A DNA stretch of 64,000 bases, from assembly GCA_963701675.1 (NCBI GenBank), contig OY969623.1, forward strand, positions 4,774,001 through 4,838,000. The letters are read 5' to 3'. The notes below the pieces were generated by a model. That model did not search any database. It saw only the letters and a list, made by a program, of their open reading frames with translations, and was not told the origin of the DNA. The DNA comes from G963701675 sp963701675 (GTDB taxonomy: Bacteria > Planctomycetota > Planctomycetia > Gemmatales > Gemmataceae). The translations under genes and the position numbers were made by a program. Shown piece by piece: positions 36,022-46,568 of the stretch (position 1 is its first letter; every line of letters begins with the position of its first letter).

Positions 36022-37955
36022 CTAGTCCGTCTTCGTTGGCCTTGGGAAACTCCTAATGGTTACACCGATGGCATCTTCATAACAGCTCTCGCCGTCGCTG
36101 GTGATGACAAACGACGTGACACGCTCTCCCGGTTCTGACTTGTAATAGGCAACCAAATCATCCAGGTCCCGCAGCAGCGGACTCAAGAGAACGTCGTCTT
36201 CGACCATCCGCGGCACGAGCCGGTAGACGTACCATTTGTCGGGCGCCCGGTGAATCGTAATGGATAACTCGGGTAGCTTGAAAAGCAACTGCCTCACCCT
36301 GCCGAGTGGCAAGAGTCGAACCTGAAACGCGACGGTCAGACCACTTTCGCTCGATTCGATTGGCACCACTTCGTCAAAGTGAATCGTCTTCTTGGTTACG
36401 ATCCTGCCTTGGTCCGGCGGAGCGCCTATCTCGGACGGCGACATTCGCTTCAACAATAGGAACTCCCGTTCGACAAAGACGGGGCGGTATCGGCGCAAGA
36501 TTTCCAGCAGCGCTGGGCCGTCTTCTGATGCAGGAAGTCGGTTGCCAATGGGTTGGATTTTGACAAGTAAGTATTCCGGGGCATCGTCCCGGCGGAAAAA
36601 CTCGGCGTTGGCAGATGCAAGAAACGGCGTGTATGCGCCGTAGCTTTGAAACACCGGACGAGGTTTCCAGTTCAGTCCGTTGACCAGAAGTACGCCCTGC
36701 TCCTTTGAAATAACGTCGATCGTCGCATCCTTTACCTCGTGGCGAGTCATGGGCAACGCGTAATCGCCCGTGGCGGTTCGGTGCTCCGCGAGAATGTCAT
36801 TGCGATATGTCGGAGCGAGAATGAAGCTGGCTTGAGATTTCAGATGAGTGCGCCAACGGGCAAGTGTGCGGACAGGCCTCCAAATGGGCGTGTAGGAATC
36901 GCTTCCAAAAAACACAACGATACCGGCAAACGTGACACCGATTGACAGGAGAGAGACTCGCGTTGGGCTCCGCCAATTCACCTGCGGAAAAATGACGGGC
37001 ATCGCAAAAGGCAAAAGCAGCGCAAAGGCGGAAAAGGGAACCATGTGCCCTTCCTCCGCTCGAACCATTCCGTGCTTCCATACCAGGAAAAACGCCAGGC
37101 ACACCAAGACGAAGGCGCCGATTGAACCTGGCCGCAGACTGGGAACTACGGTGAGCAATGCAGCGCCTATTGTCGCCAGGATCGCCCAAAGTCGAACCAT
37201 CTGGGCAGGGCCCCGGTCAGGGACATCGCCGCGGTGTAGCCAGAGGCAACTTCGTATGAAGTGTGGATGAAGCCAGGTAGATTGGCTAGAGACTGCCCAA
37301 AACCCACCCACAACCCGGCGATGGCGCCGGCGTAACACACGGGAGGCCAAAGGGCGCCGAAGCGATAGCCTTTTCGCCAGGCCGAGACCGCCAGTAGCAC
37401 GACGATCGGAACCGAGAATAGGGCAAAGGTGAATTTCGCCAGGCTCAGCGCCGCAATGAAGAGCATCGCGGGCGCCATCCACCAAAATGCGAATCGATTC
37501 TCGCGGTCAAGGATCACGTATAAGAGCAGCATCCCCAACACAAAGAAACCATCGCTGCATTCCGTATGTGTCGCAACGAGCGCAGCTAGCGTGCAGAATA
37601 GGAAGCCGCAGGTCAAGCTCGTGTACCGCATGGACCAGACGAAAATGCCGGCCAAGACGGCGTTCACCACCACTGCCCATGTCCACTGGTGCCAGACCAG
37701 GCTTGGGTCGCTAACCCCGATGTACATGAAGCCGAGCGGACCATACGTGAAAATGTAGTCGCGCCCGGCTTGGAAATCGTGTTTGAAAAAATGTCCGAGG
37801 GACGCAACCCAGGACGAATCTACCTCCATCGGAGAGAGCGGCGTCGGCACGCGAAAGAACGAAACCCACATGAACAATGCGACAGGGACGAGGAGCCAAT
37901 GCGTCCATCGCCGGCGAACCGGTGGAAGCACTTCGCTGGAATCCAACTTGGACAT
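36022..37955 (-). CDS. Multi-pass membrane protein of unknown function, frameshifted
   Basis: Two overlapping frames join into one protein of about 644 residues if one G is restored in GCAGGGCCCC near 37208-37216 (minus-strand GGGGCCC to GGGGCCCC), which links ...AMSLTGA to QMVRLWAIL. The N-terminal 400 residues have about ten membrane helices (RRRWTHWLLVPVALFMWVSF, LGFMYIGV, FLFCTLAALV and so on), and the C-terminal 250 are soluble. An early Asp and Glu (SPMEVDSSWVASLGHFF) recall the first loop of GT-C glycosyltransferases, so it may be one; the family is not certain. No ribosome binding site precedes the start at 37955. Confidence 0.7.
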
Positions 37956-38224
37956 TCTTGCGCAGGATGAAGGGTTAGTGCTTGTTCTTCAGACGCTCGG
38001 CCTTCAAGCAAAGCGTGATAGGTTGGTTGGGCGAATGGATCAGGCCGGTCACCAAGCACTATCCGTATCAAAAGTAGTCGTGCCTACCGGCATTGTCAAT
38101 CGGTTCGCATTTGACAACGTCCGGGCTTGTGAAGTACGGTTTCATTGGCCGTATCCCTCACTGATCCCGTCCCGTAGGCCAACACACCATTTTCTCGTTG
38201 CCCGCCACTTTTGGGAGACGCGTA

Positions 38225-38407
38225 ATGCGTACCTTCATTCAGCCCGTGCGTCGATTCCTGCAAACCGAGGACGGCCCCACCGCAGTCGAGTACGCGGTGA
38301 TGCTCGCCCTCATCATCGTCGTGTGCCTGATTGCCATCACCGCACTCGGCACAAACGCGAACCAGACATTCAGCACGGTAAGCAGCGCCGTCGGCGGCGC
38401 GTCGTAA
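38225..38407 (+). CDS. Flp-type pilin
   Basis: A 60-residue protein with the Flp/Fap layout: short basic leader, then EDGPTAVEYAVMLALIIVVC, where the Gly-x-x-x-x-Glu-Tyr motif (GPTAVEY) marks the cleavage site and the hydrophobic helix follows. Flp pilins build tight-adherence (Tad) pili. GGGAG lies before the ATG at 38225. No other tad gene is nearby, so assembly genes must be elsewhere. A strong terminator follows. The 269-base gap upstream contains only the promoter region, as far as I can see. Confidence 0.9.
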   Translation: MRTFIQPVRRFLQTEDGPTAVEYAVMLALIIVVCLIAITALGTNANQTFSTVSSAVGGAS

Positions 38408-38473
38408 GGTCTGACCGGAAAGAATTTAAGAACGCCGCCGGGATTTCATCAGTCGATGCTTCGCGCTTAACAA

Positions 38474-38511
38474 ACATGGCCGGGGAGGCTTGGTTGCCGC
38501 CCCGGCCATGT
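38474..38511. terminator. Hairpin terminator between flp and the opposing beta-helix gene
   Basis: ACATGGCCGGGG (38474-38485) pairs perfectly with CCCCGGCCATGT (38500-38511), loop of 14. T-rich tail GTGTTTCTC. Confidence 0.75.
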
Positions 38512-38544
38512 GTGTTTCTCATTCGGCTTTGAGCCTTAGAGTTA

Positions 38545-40473
38545 TCACAGAGTTCCGGCCCCGGCTAGTGCGTCGCCAAGAATGGCATCGCCCAACCCTC
38601 GTGGCCGTTCCAGCGCGGCTCGCTGCCCTGACCAGTCCGAAGCCGTGGCAAGCGAAGCGTCGCTGACCCATTCATTCGTCCCGCCGCCGATCAAGGACGA
38701 TTCGAGATCCAGCTGAGAAGTAAGCATTGGCGCCGACCATTTGGCGTTGGATGGCGCACTCACAGAATCTTCGGTTGGCAACACGATGCCGAGGGGACGA
38801 CCTTCGCCTTCGCTGCCCCGGCCAGGAGGATCGGAGGGATCATGAGCGCCGACGGCGATCGTCGGACCGCTCGGAAGCGGGTTGCCAAAGAAATCGTAAC
38901 TACCCGGATTGATGCCGAAAAGGGTCATGTCCAGTCCGAGGTATCGCAGCCGAGACCGGGGCTGAAGTTTGTATGCGTCCAGACTGTCAAGCAAGGCCGG
39001 GTTGTTGACGTTGCCCCCACCGCCTGGGTTGACAAGCTGTGGGTTGATCGTGGTGCCTACCGGTTGTCCGTACATCTTTTCCTGACCAGTCCCGTTTTGC
39101 CAGGAACTCAGGGTGTGGTAAAACACCATACCGTAATTGATGTTGAAGGCGCCACCTTTTGTGTAATAGTTGTTACCCTGAAACACCACATCGAGGTCGG
39201 ACAGCTTCTGAGCGGGGTTATTCGGGGGAAACACGTGTACCAGCCAGTTGGTCGGTGCACCGCTCGTCATGAAAATGTTGTTGCGGACGTGAATGCCGCT
39301 GCCCTTCCAATCCCAAATCTGAAACGCGTCTCGATAGGTCGTATACACCGTGTTGTTGTGTATCTCCGTGTTACTCACGCCGCGGTAGGCCGATATTTCC
39401 CCGAAGGTATACATCCAGCCGTTGTTTTCGCTGACGTTGTAGCGAATGATGTTGCCTGTGGTCGGTGGGAATCCGGGCCAATTCGACCCGACCAGGAGAA
39501 TTCCGGCGCCGCCATTGTTGTGCGTATAGTTCCCTTCGACAATGCAGTTCGTCGAACCGTAGTCGAGTGAAATGCCGTTGCCGTCCGTGCCCGTGCCGTA
39601 GTTTACCATCCCATAAAATTCGTTGTTTCGGATGACGATGTAACTGGAGTCATAGACGAAAACTCCGCTCGCGACATCGCCGGTATAGCCGTCGTTCGCC
39701 GAAATGCTATTTTCCAAAACGCCGCCCGACACGCTTCCGAACGTGATTTCCGCGTTATTCATGATTCTGAGGTTGGCGAGATACACGCCAAAGATGGTTC
39801 GGGCAGTGTGATTCCCACCCGCGCCCGGCCCGATGGACTCAAATCCACCCTGCTTGTTGTACGAGAGGTCCGAGTTAACGATTTCGATATCAGTGAAGGT
39901 GCTGATGTTGTTGCTCGCCTGCACCGTGACGGCGACGTCGCCGAACCCGGAGATGTCGACGTTGTTGATATGCAAGTATTCCAGGTTGCCGGCGGCCCAA
40001 CTGTAGAAGAAGACGCCGCTCTTCGTGCTGGTTGCCCACCCCGGACCCTTGATGCTCAGGTTATCAATCTTATAACCGGAAACATGCTGGCCCTCGATGG
40101 CCGGCAAGTTCGAGTTCATTTGAATGATCGCCCGGCCGGTGCCGTATGAGGTAATCCGCACTGGATTACTCGGAGTGCCCGAATCGTTCGGTTGGAATGT
40201 GAGAGGAGTATTCGGACTAAACGTCGCGCCGCCTTGGAAATTGACCGAGTCGCCCCCATTGAGATCGGCGGTGTTGACTCTCGCAATCGTCTTCCACGGT
40301 GTACTCTGCGACGTGCCATTGTTGGAGTCGTTGCCGCTGGGACTCACGTAATAGGCGGTCAACAAAACGCGACCCTCGAGTTCTTCGACCCTTGGCCTGC
40401 ATGAACGGGCCCGCTGAGTGGAAGATGAAACAGCCTTTCTCGTCCGCGCGGTGGATACGAGCCGATGGTGCAT
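38545..40473 (-). CDS. Secreted right-handed beta-helix protein
   Basis: A 642-residue protein with an Arg/Ser-rich leader and the planctomycete export motif RVEELEGRVLLTA. The start of the mature part, YYVSPSGNDSNNGTSQSTPWKTI, is the typical opening of pectate lyase-like parallel beta-helix proteins. Rungs with NxxxxxNxxxxx repeats follow (IVIRNNEFYGMVNYG, EIHNNTVYTT, IHVRNNIFM). No catalytic triad that I can recognise, so it may bind or cut polysaccharide. GGAG lies seven bases before the ATG. Confidence 0.82.
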   Translation of the reverse strand: MHHRLVSTARTRKAVSSSTQRARSCRPRVEELEGRVLLTAYYVSPSGNDSNNGTSQSTPWKTIARVNTADLNGGDSVNFQGGATFSPNTPLTFQPNDSGTPSNPVRITSYGTGRAIIQMNSNLPAIEGQHVSGYKIDNLSIKGPGWATSTKSGVFFYSWAAGNLEYLHINNVDISGFGDVAVTVQASNNISTFTDIEIVNSDLSYNKQGGFESIGPGAGGNHTARTIFGVYLANLRIMNNAEITFGSVSGGVLENSISANDGYTGDVASGVFVYDSSYIVIRNNEFYGMVNYGTGTDGNGISLDYGSTNCIVEGNYTHNNGGAGILLVGSNWPGFPPTTGNIIRYNVSENNGWMYTFGEISAYRGVSNTEIHNNTVYTTYRDAFQIWDWKGSGIHVRNNIFMTSGAPTNWLVHVFPPNNPAQKLSDLDVVFQGNNYYTKGGAFNINYGMVFYHTLSSWQNGTGQEKMYGQPVGTTINPQLVNPGGGGNVNNPALLDSLDAYKLQPRSRLRYLGLDMTLFGINPGSYDFFGNPLPSGPTIAVGAHDPSDPPGRGSEGEGRPLGIVLPTEDSVSAPSNAKWSAPMLTSQLDLESSLIGGGTNEWVSDASLATASDWSGQRAALERPRGLGDAILGDALAGAGTL

Positions 40474-41068
40474 AACGTGCTCCGTTGAACAGGGCGACCC
40501 CTCTTCTCTGTCAGTGAGCGCAACGCACGCTCGAAATGAAATGCTTGTGCGTCGTGTTCGCGCCTGTCGATGAGCCGACTAGAGTCAACGCAAACACGAA
40601 CTTTCTACGGGCCTGACAAGTCAAGCCGCTTCCGCAAAACCGAGTTTCTAAGCGACGGGCTTTAGCTCGCGACGATGGTCGGGGGCCGAGTGATTTAAGA
40701 CGGGCATGCGAATTCAGCCGAACCCACCCCTCATGGCGGTCGGCCTTAATCACTCAAAAGAACACATCATGAGCACCCCAATTATAGCTCCCTACAACAG
40801 GAAAAAGCAATAAAGTCGGCAACTTACGCAGGTCCGCCACAGAACAGAATTACACCAATTGTTCCGTAAACCATTTTCTATAAACAGCTTGGAACCTGCG
40901 GCTTACCCCCACTCGCCGAAACTCAACGACTCCACTCCTTTTACTTAGATAGATGATCTCATGCAACGATTCCAACATTTGATCCTGCAAACTCTTCGTA
41001 ATCCCTAAATGAGGAAAAGCCGATAAAGCCCCCTGGGACATTCCATGCAAACAGATCGAGGTGTCTTT
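40474..41068. other. Intergenic region without a supported gene
   Basis: This stretch of about 595 bases separates divergent genes. Short open frames on the minus strand (40511-40753 and 40850-41050) have no ribosome binding site and no protein-like composition. The right half is AT-rich and is the likely promoter of the porin gene at 41069. I see no tRNA or strong hairpin. Confidence 0.5.
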
Positions 41069-42663
41069 ATGTCCATTCGCAGCTGGTTGAGGTCGGTTTC
41101 GGCGCTGGTCAGCGCTGCCGTTCTTTCCGCCGCATTCGCTTCAATGGGCCATGCCCAAGAGGCGCCGGCAACCGAAGTTCCGGCCCAGGTTGAACCCGGG
41201 GCTGGCCAGTTGCAGGCGTTGGAATCTCAACATCAGGCGCAAGGCACAGTTGTCGACCAGAAGCAACTCGAGAAAGCCGTCGCGGACTACATGAAGTCCG
41301 TGGACGAACGCAAGAAGAAAGAAGAAGAGGAAAAAAAGAAGGCCACGGAGACACCCTGGTACGAAGTGGGCAGCGACTTGAACTTCAAGGCGATGTGGCG
41401 CTACGGGCTTTACGTGGAAACGGCTAACAAGGACTTCAAAGTCCATGTCGGCGGCCGAACCCAGTTCGATGCGGTTTGGGTGGACACGAATCAAGCCGTC
41501 CAATTCGGTCCCGGCGGCACAGGCCGGCTTGAAGATGGCGTCAACTTTCGACGAGGGCGGTTTCTCGTCGAAGGCTCGTTCTACGAAGTCATTGACTTCA
41601 TGTGTGAATGGGACTTCATCAACACGGCCGATGTCGATCCGCTCAATCCGGTCTTTCAAGGCGACGTAATCAACTCGCCGGCGCCCACCGACCTTTGGGC
41701 ACAGGTCACCAACCTTCCCTGGATCGGCGTCGTGCGTGCCGGCAATATGAAGCCACCTATCAGTTTCGAACACCTCACGAGCAGCCGCTGGCTCAACTTC
41801 ATGGAACGATCGTTGGCATTCGACACGTTCATCGGTGGCCCCAACAATGGCTTCAAGCCTGGAATCATGGCGTTCAACTGGTCCGAAGACGAACGCGCCA
41901 CCGTGGCGCTCGGGGTATTCAAAAACAATCAAACCGTTTTCGGTTGGAACACCGGAGATGGTGAGCTGGAAGTGACGGGTCGTGTCACCTGGCTGCCGAT
42001 TTACGAAAACGAAGGGCGATGTTTAGTACACCTCGGCTTGGGCGCGAGTTACCAGGATCCCGACGAAGATACCGTCCGATTGCGGTCGCGATTGGCATTG
42101 CGCAATGGGCCGGCCGCGTTGCACACGCGCCTGGTTGACATCCGCATGCTTGCCACCAGCGAAGACATGCTCGTCCCGGAGTTCGCCATGGTCTGGGGTC
42201 CGTGGAGCATTGTGTCGGAATACTTCGCGGTCTGGGTAACCGACGCCACCGTGCCGACCACGCCTCCCAACGTGAACTTTGGCACGTGTTACTTCCAGTC
42301 GGCTTACGTCGAAGTGCTGTACTTCCTCACCGGCGAGCATCGACCCTATAGCAAGTACGGCGGCTCCGGCGCGGCCTTCACCCGGTCCTTCCCCATAGCA
42401 ACTTCTTTTGGGTGCCGGCGAATTGCGCTAACTGTTTAAGCTGCGGCGCCTGGCAAGTGGGCGCTCGATACTCGTGGCTTGACCTCAACGACAAAGGCAT
42501 CGAGGCCGGTATCCTTCATGACGTCACGTTGGGCCTGAACTGGTTCTTCAATCCCAACATGAAGGTCCAGTTCAACTACTCGGTGACTCATCGCGACGTG
42601 GCAGGCGACGGCAGCGACGGCCTAGTCCACGGGTTCGGCACTCGATTGGCGTTCGATTTCTAA
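41069..42663 (+). CDS. OprP/OprO-like porin with N-terminal coiled coil, frameshifted
   Basis: About 531 residues if joined. The signal peptide is MSIRSWLRSVSALVSAAVLS, followed by a coiled coil (about 50-100, Lys/Glu-rich) that probably anchors to peptidoglycan, then a beta-barrel of the phosphate-selective porin type (KVHVGGRTQFDAVWVDTN, FRRGRFLVEGSFYEVIDF, LGLNWFFNPNMKVQFNYSV near the C-terminus). The frame breaks near 42385-42394 in CCTTCCCC; adding one C continues into PHSNFFWVPANC, which aligns with RPFSNFFIVPGG of the neighbouring porin. GAGGTG lies seven bases before the ATG. Confidence 0.8.
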
Positions 42664-42672
42664 CAGAAGCAA

Positions 42673-42720
42673 CCTGTTGCCTGCGCCGGCTCGGGTTATC
42701 AATGCGTCGCAGGCTACAGG
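42673..42720. terminator. Bidirectional hairpin between the two convergent porin genes
   Basis: CCTGTTGCCTGCG (42673-42685) pairs with CGCAGGCTACAGG (42708-42720), 12 of 13. It begins ten bases after one stop and ends six bases before the other. Confidence 0.65.
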
Positions 42721-42725
42721 CCTAC

Positions 42726-44276
42726 TTACCAGTTAAAGTCGAAGCGCATCCCAATCAGGTCCGATTGCGTGGCGCCGAATACTGTTTCTTTGGTGGTGAT
42801 TGGATGAATCCAGTCGAACATGATGCGCGTTCGATCATTCCAATACCAGTTGAAGCCCAAAGTTATGTCGTTGTACACACCGCGGTCGACGCTATTCAGG
42901 GTGAGAGAGGACCATCTGGCCTTCAGTTCCCAAGCGCCCCAGCTGGTTCCACCTGGGACGATAAAGAAGTTGGAAAACGGCCGGTTTCGCCCGAATTGAG
43001 CGCCGTGTTGCCCAAACCGTTCGTATACGCGATTCTCTCCCGTCAGAAAGTAGCTGAGGTGGGCATAGGCACCGCCCACGTTGAGCGAATCTCGCGTATG
43101 CATGGAAACGCGTGAAAGAAATGCCTCACTTTGCAGCGTAACCTGCCCCCAGACAATCGCGAATTCCAAGTTTCCCGTCGTATAATTGCCGGCATCCAAG
43201 TCTTCGCTATCGATCAAAATGGGGCCACGCTGCACCTGCGGCCGTGCGCGAAATCGGACTCGATCGTCAAAGTCACGGGTATGCAAAATGCCGATCCCCG
43301 TGTGAACCAAGTACCGGCCTTCCGAGGCTTCGTCGTAGTAGGGTAGCCAGACCCCCCTACCGCTGAGTCGATATCCCTGGTTGCGATCGAAGCGCGTCTT
43401 GAAGGTGTCGCTGATCGTGTCGAAGAAAATTCCAGCGTACCAGCTGATGTTTTCATCTTCCGTGCAGTTGTATAGTGCTAACCCCGGTTCTCGATCGGCG
43501 GCGAAAATTCCCTGCGTTGGAATCGAGCGTTCGAGAAAAATGTTATTCGTGTCATTAGTTACTTGTTCCAAACTGAACGGTACGAAAAAGTTACCGATGC
43601 GGATTCGACCGATCCACGGAATATCGTTCATGCTCAGATACGCGTCTTTTACATCTGGGCTGAAAGAGGGATCCACGGGGCCCTCGCCTGGCTCCAATGT
43701 CAGTTGGAGTCGGAAGTCCAACACGCCATAGCCCGTGCCGTCAGCCACCAGCCGCAAGCGGCGATAACTGAAGTAGTTCGTGGCGCCATCGATAGCTGGA
43801 TCTGCATACGGCCAAAGGATGTAATCCAATTGGACATGCCCGCCGAGCCGCACGGTCCACCCTTCCTTTGAAGTGTCGATCCACCCATCATCTTTCTTTT
43901 GGCTCGTATCAGAGGCGGCGGGTTTTTGCACGGCTGCCACCTGTTGGAACAGCGGATCCCAAACGATAGTCAAATACGGTTTGCGGTCGACGGACGGCGC
44001 TTGGCGCTCCTCGCCCGTACTACAAGTAGATGTCTGCGGCTCTGGTTTCGTCGCATCCGTTTGTTGTAACCGGCGAACGGTCTCTTCGAGATCCCGGATG
44101 CGTTGTTCCAGCTCCGCTGGTGACATTTGAGGTGCAGGCTCTTGAGAGTGAGATGATACAGTGGAAATACACACCAACGTCACCAGCGCCGCGATCACGC
44201 CCGTTCCGTGGCGCATTGTGTCGTTGAGGCGCGTAGTCGCGCGGCTTGCGGTAATCTTGTGCGTTGACGTTAGCAT
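42726..44276 (-). CDS. OprP/OprO-like porin
   Basis: A 516-residue porin. The signal is within MRHGTGVIAALVTLVCISTV; a coiled coil (PAELEQRIRDLEETVRRLQQ) follows, then a linker and the barrel: WTVRLGGHVQLDYILWPYA, YRRLRLVADGTGYGVLDFRL, DIPWIGRIRIGNFFVPFSLE, and a final strand ending in FDFNW with C-terminal Trp, typical of outer-membrane barrels. I start at 44276 (GAGGG eight bases upstream); ATG 44216 is an alternative. It is homologous to the porin at 41069 and convergent with it. Likely substrate: phosphate or other anions, by family. Confidence 0.85.
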   Translation of the reverse strand: MLTSTHKITASRATTRLNDTMRHGTGVIAALVTLVCISTVSSHSQEPAPQMSPAELEQRIRDLEETVRRLQQTDATKPEPQTSTCSTGEERQAPSVDRKPYLTIVWDPLFQQVAAVQKPAASDTSQKKDDGWIDTSKEGWTVRLGGHVQLDYILWPYADPAIDGATNYFSYRRLRLVADGTGYGVLDFRLQLTLEPGEGPVDPSFSPDVKDAYLSMNDIPWIGRIRIGNFFVPFSLEQVTNDTNNIFLERSIPTQGIFAADREPGLALYNCTEDENISWYAGIFFDTISDTFKTRFDRNQGYRLSGRGVWLPYYDEASEGRYLVHTGIGILHTRDFDDRVRFRARPQVQRGPILIDSEDLDAGNYTTGNLEFAIVWGQVTLQSEAFLSRVSMHTRDSLNVGGAYAHLSYFLTGENRVYERFGQHGAQFGRNRPFSNFFIVPGGTSWGAWELKARWSSLTLNSVDRGVYNDITLGFNWYWNDRTRIMFDWIHPITTKETVFGATQSDLIGMRFDFNW

Positions 44277-44529
44277 CAATGTAACCCTCACACTCGGTGG
44301 CATTTCATATCTAATATCGGCAATCGTGCGTCTTTTTCTAAAGAAGCTGGCCACGGGCTTAAAACAGCGTTCAGGGCCAAATAGGATGCTTGGGCCGCCG
44401 AACTGCGCATTTGACACGATTACGCCAAAGTTACCGTTTTTCTCTGCTTGTGAATTGAGAGTGCGAGTGGATTCGCCGATATGAAACGACAGCGAACGGA
44501 AGTGCAAACGCTTGAACGGAGTCGAGCAA

Positions 44530-45051
44530 ATGAAATGTAATCTGTTTCTGCTAATGTTCGGCGGCCTCGTCACCGCAGGTAGCGCGTCAGCGCAAACAGT
44601 TACCCAGACCCCGCCGAGCCCCGGGCCCGAGCACTGCGCGATCGTCCAACCTTGTGTCAAAAAGATCTGCGTCGTGGAGCCGGCTAAAAAGAAAATCACC
44701 AAGACCATTTACGATTGCAAGTGCGAGGACTTCTGCCTGCTCAAATGCACGCACGGCTTGCTTCACAAGTCGAAGCACAAAGATTGCAACGGTTGCGACG
44801 TGGATTGCTGCGTGCAATGCGAGAAGAAAGTGCGGACGAAGAAGGTGTTGTACAAGAAGATCATCACTACCGAGTGCGATATTGTCAAATGCGTCGCGAA
44901 GGAAGTGCCTTATTGTGTACCGTGTCCGCAACCGTGCTGTCCGCCGGCGTGCGTCGGCACCGTTACGCTGACGCCGGAACAGCGGTCACCGGAAGCATTG
45001 AAGGCCATGCCTGCTCCCGGAACCGCCACGCCGCAACCAGCAGGTCGATGA
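44530..45051 (+). CDS. Cys-rich secreted protein
   Basis: A 173-residue protein with the signal peptide MKCNLFLLMFGGLVTAGSA. The mature part holds about 19 Cys, many in pairs (CKCEDFC, CNGCDVDCC, CPQPCCPPAC), and is rich in Lys. It should be disulfide-crosslinked or bind metal. Cys-rich envelope proteins form the proteinaceous wall layer of several planctomycetes, so a structural role is plausible. GGAG lies upstream of the ATG at 44530. It converges on the SulP gene, with one base between the stop codons. Confidence 0.75.
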   Translation: MKCNLFLLMFGGLVTAGSASAQTVTQTPPSPGPEHCAIVQPCVKKICVVEPAKKKITKTIYDCKCEDFCLLKCTHGLLHKSKHKDCNGCDVDCCVQCEKKVRTKKVLYKKIITTECDIVKCVAKEVPYCVPCPQPCCPPACVGTVTLTPEQRSPEALKAMPAPGTATPQPAGR

Positions 45052-45052
45052 A

Positions 45053-46492
45053 CTAAGCCCGTTCGCCGCTCATTTGTGCCGCTGATACTGGATCGCCGCG
45101 TAGCTGACCGTTACGTTCTTCCATTTCTCCATTGGGCGATACCTGTTCGTGATCGTGCGCTGCGGTAGTGGAACGATCCAGGAACTTCCGCAGCACGGCG
45201 TACAGGATGATCGCCGTTAGCACGCCTGTCAAAAAGTCTGTTACGATGACCGCGACCGCTGTGTACAGCATCAGTGCGATATGGAATCGATTATGTGTCA
45301 GGACTTCGCGCACCTCGGCCGGCTTCACCATGTTCATCGCCACGTACATCAATATGCCGGCAATGCTCGCCATCGGCACCATCTCCAGGTAGCTCGCCAA
45401 ATAGACGGCCAGGAGGAGCTTGAGTATGCATTTGAAGATACCCGCAAGAGGAGTCACGGCCCCGAGCTTAATATTCGTCGCTGTCCGAGCCAGTGCCCCG
45501 GTATGCGGAAAGCCATTGAGCAACGGCACGACAGACTGCACCCACCCTTGTCCCCACAGTTCCTTGTTTGGATTGAACGGAATGCCTCGATTGTTCGCGA
45601 GTCGATCCGCCATTCGGGAACAGAGAAGACTTTCCACGGCCGATACGAAAACAATGGCTACCGCAAAGTAGGCAAGATCGAACCATACCTGTGCGTTAAC
45701 GACTTCCGGAAGCCCCGGCGGCGTGAACACCAATAGGTCGCGGGGAATCGGGCCGAATTTCTGGATGACCGTGGACAGGCCCTTGTCCGCCCAGATTGTG
45801 GAGGTGATCGCCGTGCAGATGCCCAGGGCAAGAAGCGGCGCCGGGATGTAGACCGATATCTTGAGGAGATACTTGGTGATGATGAATGTCATCGCCGCGA
45901 GTGCCACCGCATACCAATTCCATTGATGAAGGTTCTCTGCAATCCCCGCGACTTTAGCGTGGAATTGATAGCCGAGTTTCGCCTGAATTCCTGCAACCTC
46001 ACCGATTTGCGAGGTGGCGATGGTCACGGCGATACCGATAGTAAATCCGACGACGATGGAGTGAGGAACCAGCGCCACGTATTTTCCGAGGCCGAACAAT
46101 CCCATCGCCATCAGAATGGCGCCAGCAACGAGTGCGCACAAAATGAGAAAGGCGTGACCGGATTCATACAGCGCTGGATTCAGTTGGGGGTCGGCGCCAT
46201 AAGTTGTGACGATGCCTGCGATTACGGGAATGAACGCAGCCGTCGGCCCGTACACCTGGTACTTCGATCCGCCGAACAACGCGCCAATCAGCCCCGCGAT
46301 GGCGCCACCCACGATGCCGTGTTCCGGCTTAAGGTTGGAGGCCATGGCGAAACCCATCGCCAACGGGATGGCTACCATAGCGACGACCAGGCCGGCCGAG
46401 AAATCGCGGAAAACGGTCGGCCAAAACCGGCCTTTCATGTCCTCGTACCGCCCGTCGATCGGATTGAAGAACAGTTTTAAACGATCCCACAT
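45053..46492 (-). CDS. SulP-family anion transporter without STAS domain
   Basis: A 479-residue SulP transporter. Family signatures: FSAGLVVAMVAIPLAMGFA in helix 1, YGPTAAFIPVIAGIV, PHSIVVGFTIGIAV, and SAVESLLCSRMADRL. It has 12 to 14 membrane helices. The usual C-terminal STAS domain is absent; the protein ends in a short charged tail (EQVSPNGEMEERNG). Substrates in the family are sulfate, bicarbonate and other anions. A beta-carbonic anhydrase gene lies directly upstream in the same direction, which argues for bicarbonate. The start at 46492 has GAGGA upstream; ATG 46525 would add 11 residues. Confidence 0.9.
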   Translation of the reverse strand: MWDRLKLFFNPIDGRYEDMKGRFWPTVFRDFSAGLVVAMVAIPLAMGFAMASNLKPEHGIVGGAIAGLIGALFGGSKYQVYGPTAAFIPVIAGIVTTYGADPQLNPALYESGHAFLILCALVAGAILMAMGLFGLGKYVALVPHSIVVGFTIGIAVTIATSQIGEVAGIQAKLGYQFHAKVAGIAENLHQWNWYAVALAAMTFIITKYLLKISVYIPAPLLALGICTAITSTIWADKGLSTVIQKFGPIPRDLLVFTPPGLPEVVNAQVWFDLAYFAVAIVFVSAVESLLCSRMADRLANNRGIPFNPNKELWGQGWVQSVVPLLNGFPHTGALARTATNIKLGAVTPLAGIFKCILKLLLAVYLASYLEMVPMASIAGILMYVAMNMVKPAEVREVLTHNRFHIALMLYTAVAVIVTDFLTGVLTAIILYAVLRKFLDRSTTAAHDHEQVSPNGEMEERNGQLRGDPVSAAQMSGERA

Positions 46493-46568
46493 GACGAAAA
46501 TCCTCGTCCTTTGATTTTTGGTCAACGGTAGTTAACAACCGGTATGCGTTACATCGCGTGGGCCGGAG

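Noticed and set aside
40511..41050. Possible small minus-strand genes between the beta-helix and porin genes
   Set aside because: No ribosome binding site, atypical composition, and they would lie in a promoter region.
43745..43765. A further copy of the CCGCTTGCGGC palindrome inside the porin gene
   Set aside because: Only ten or so bases match, and they fit conserved porin residues, so chance is enough.
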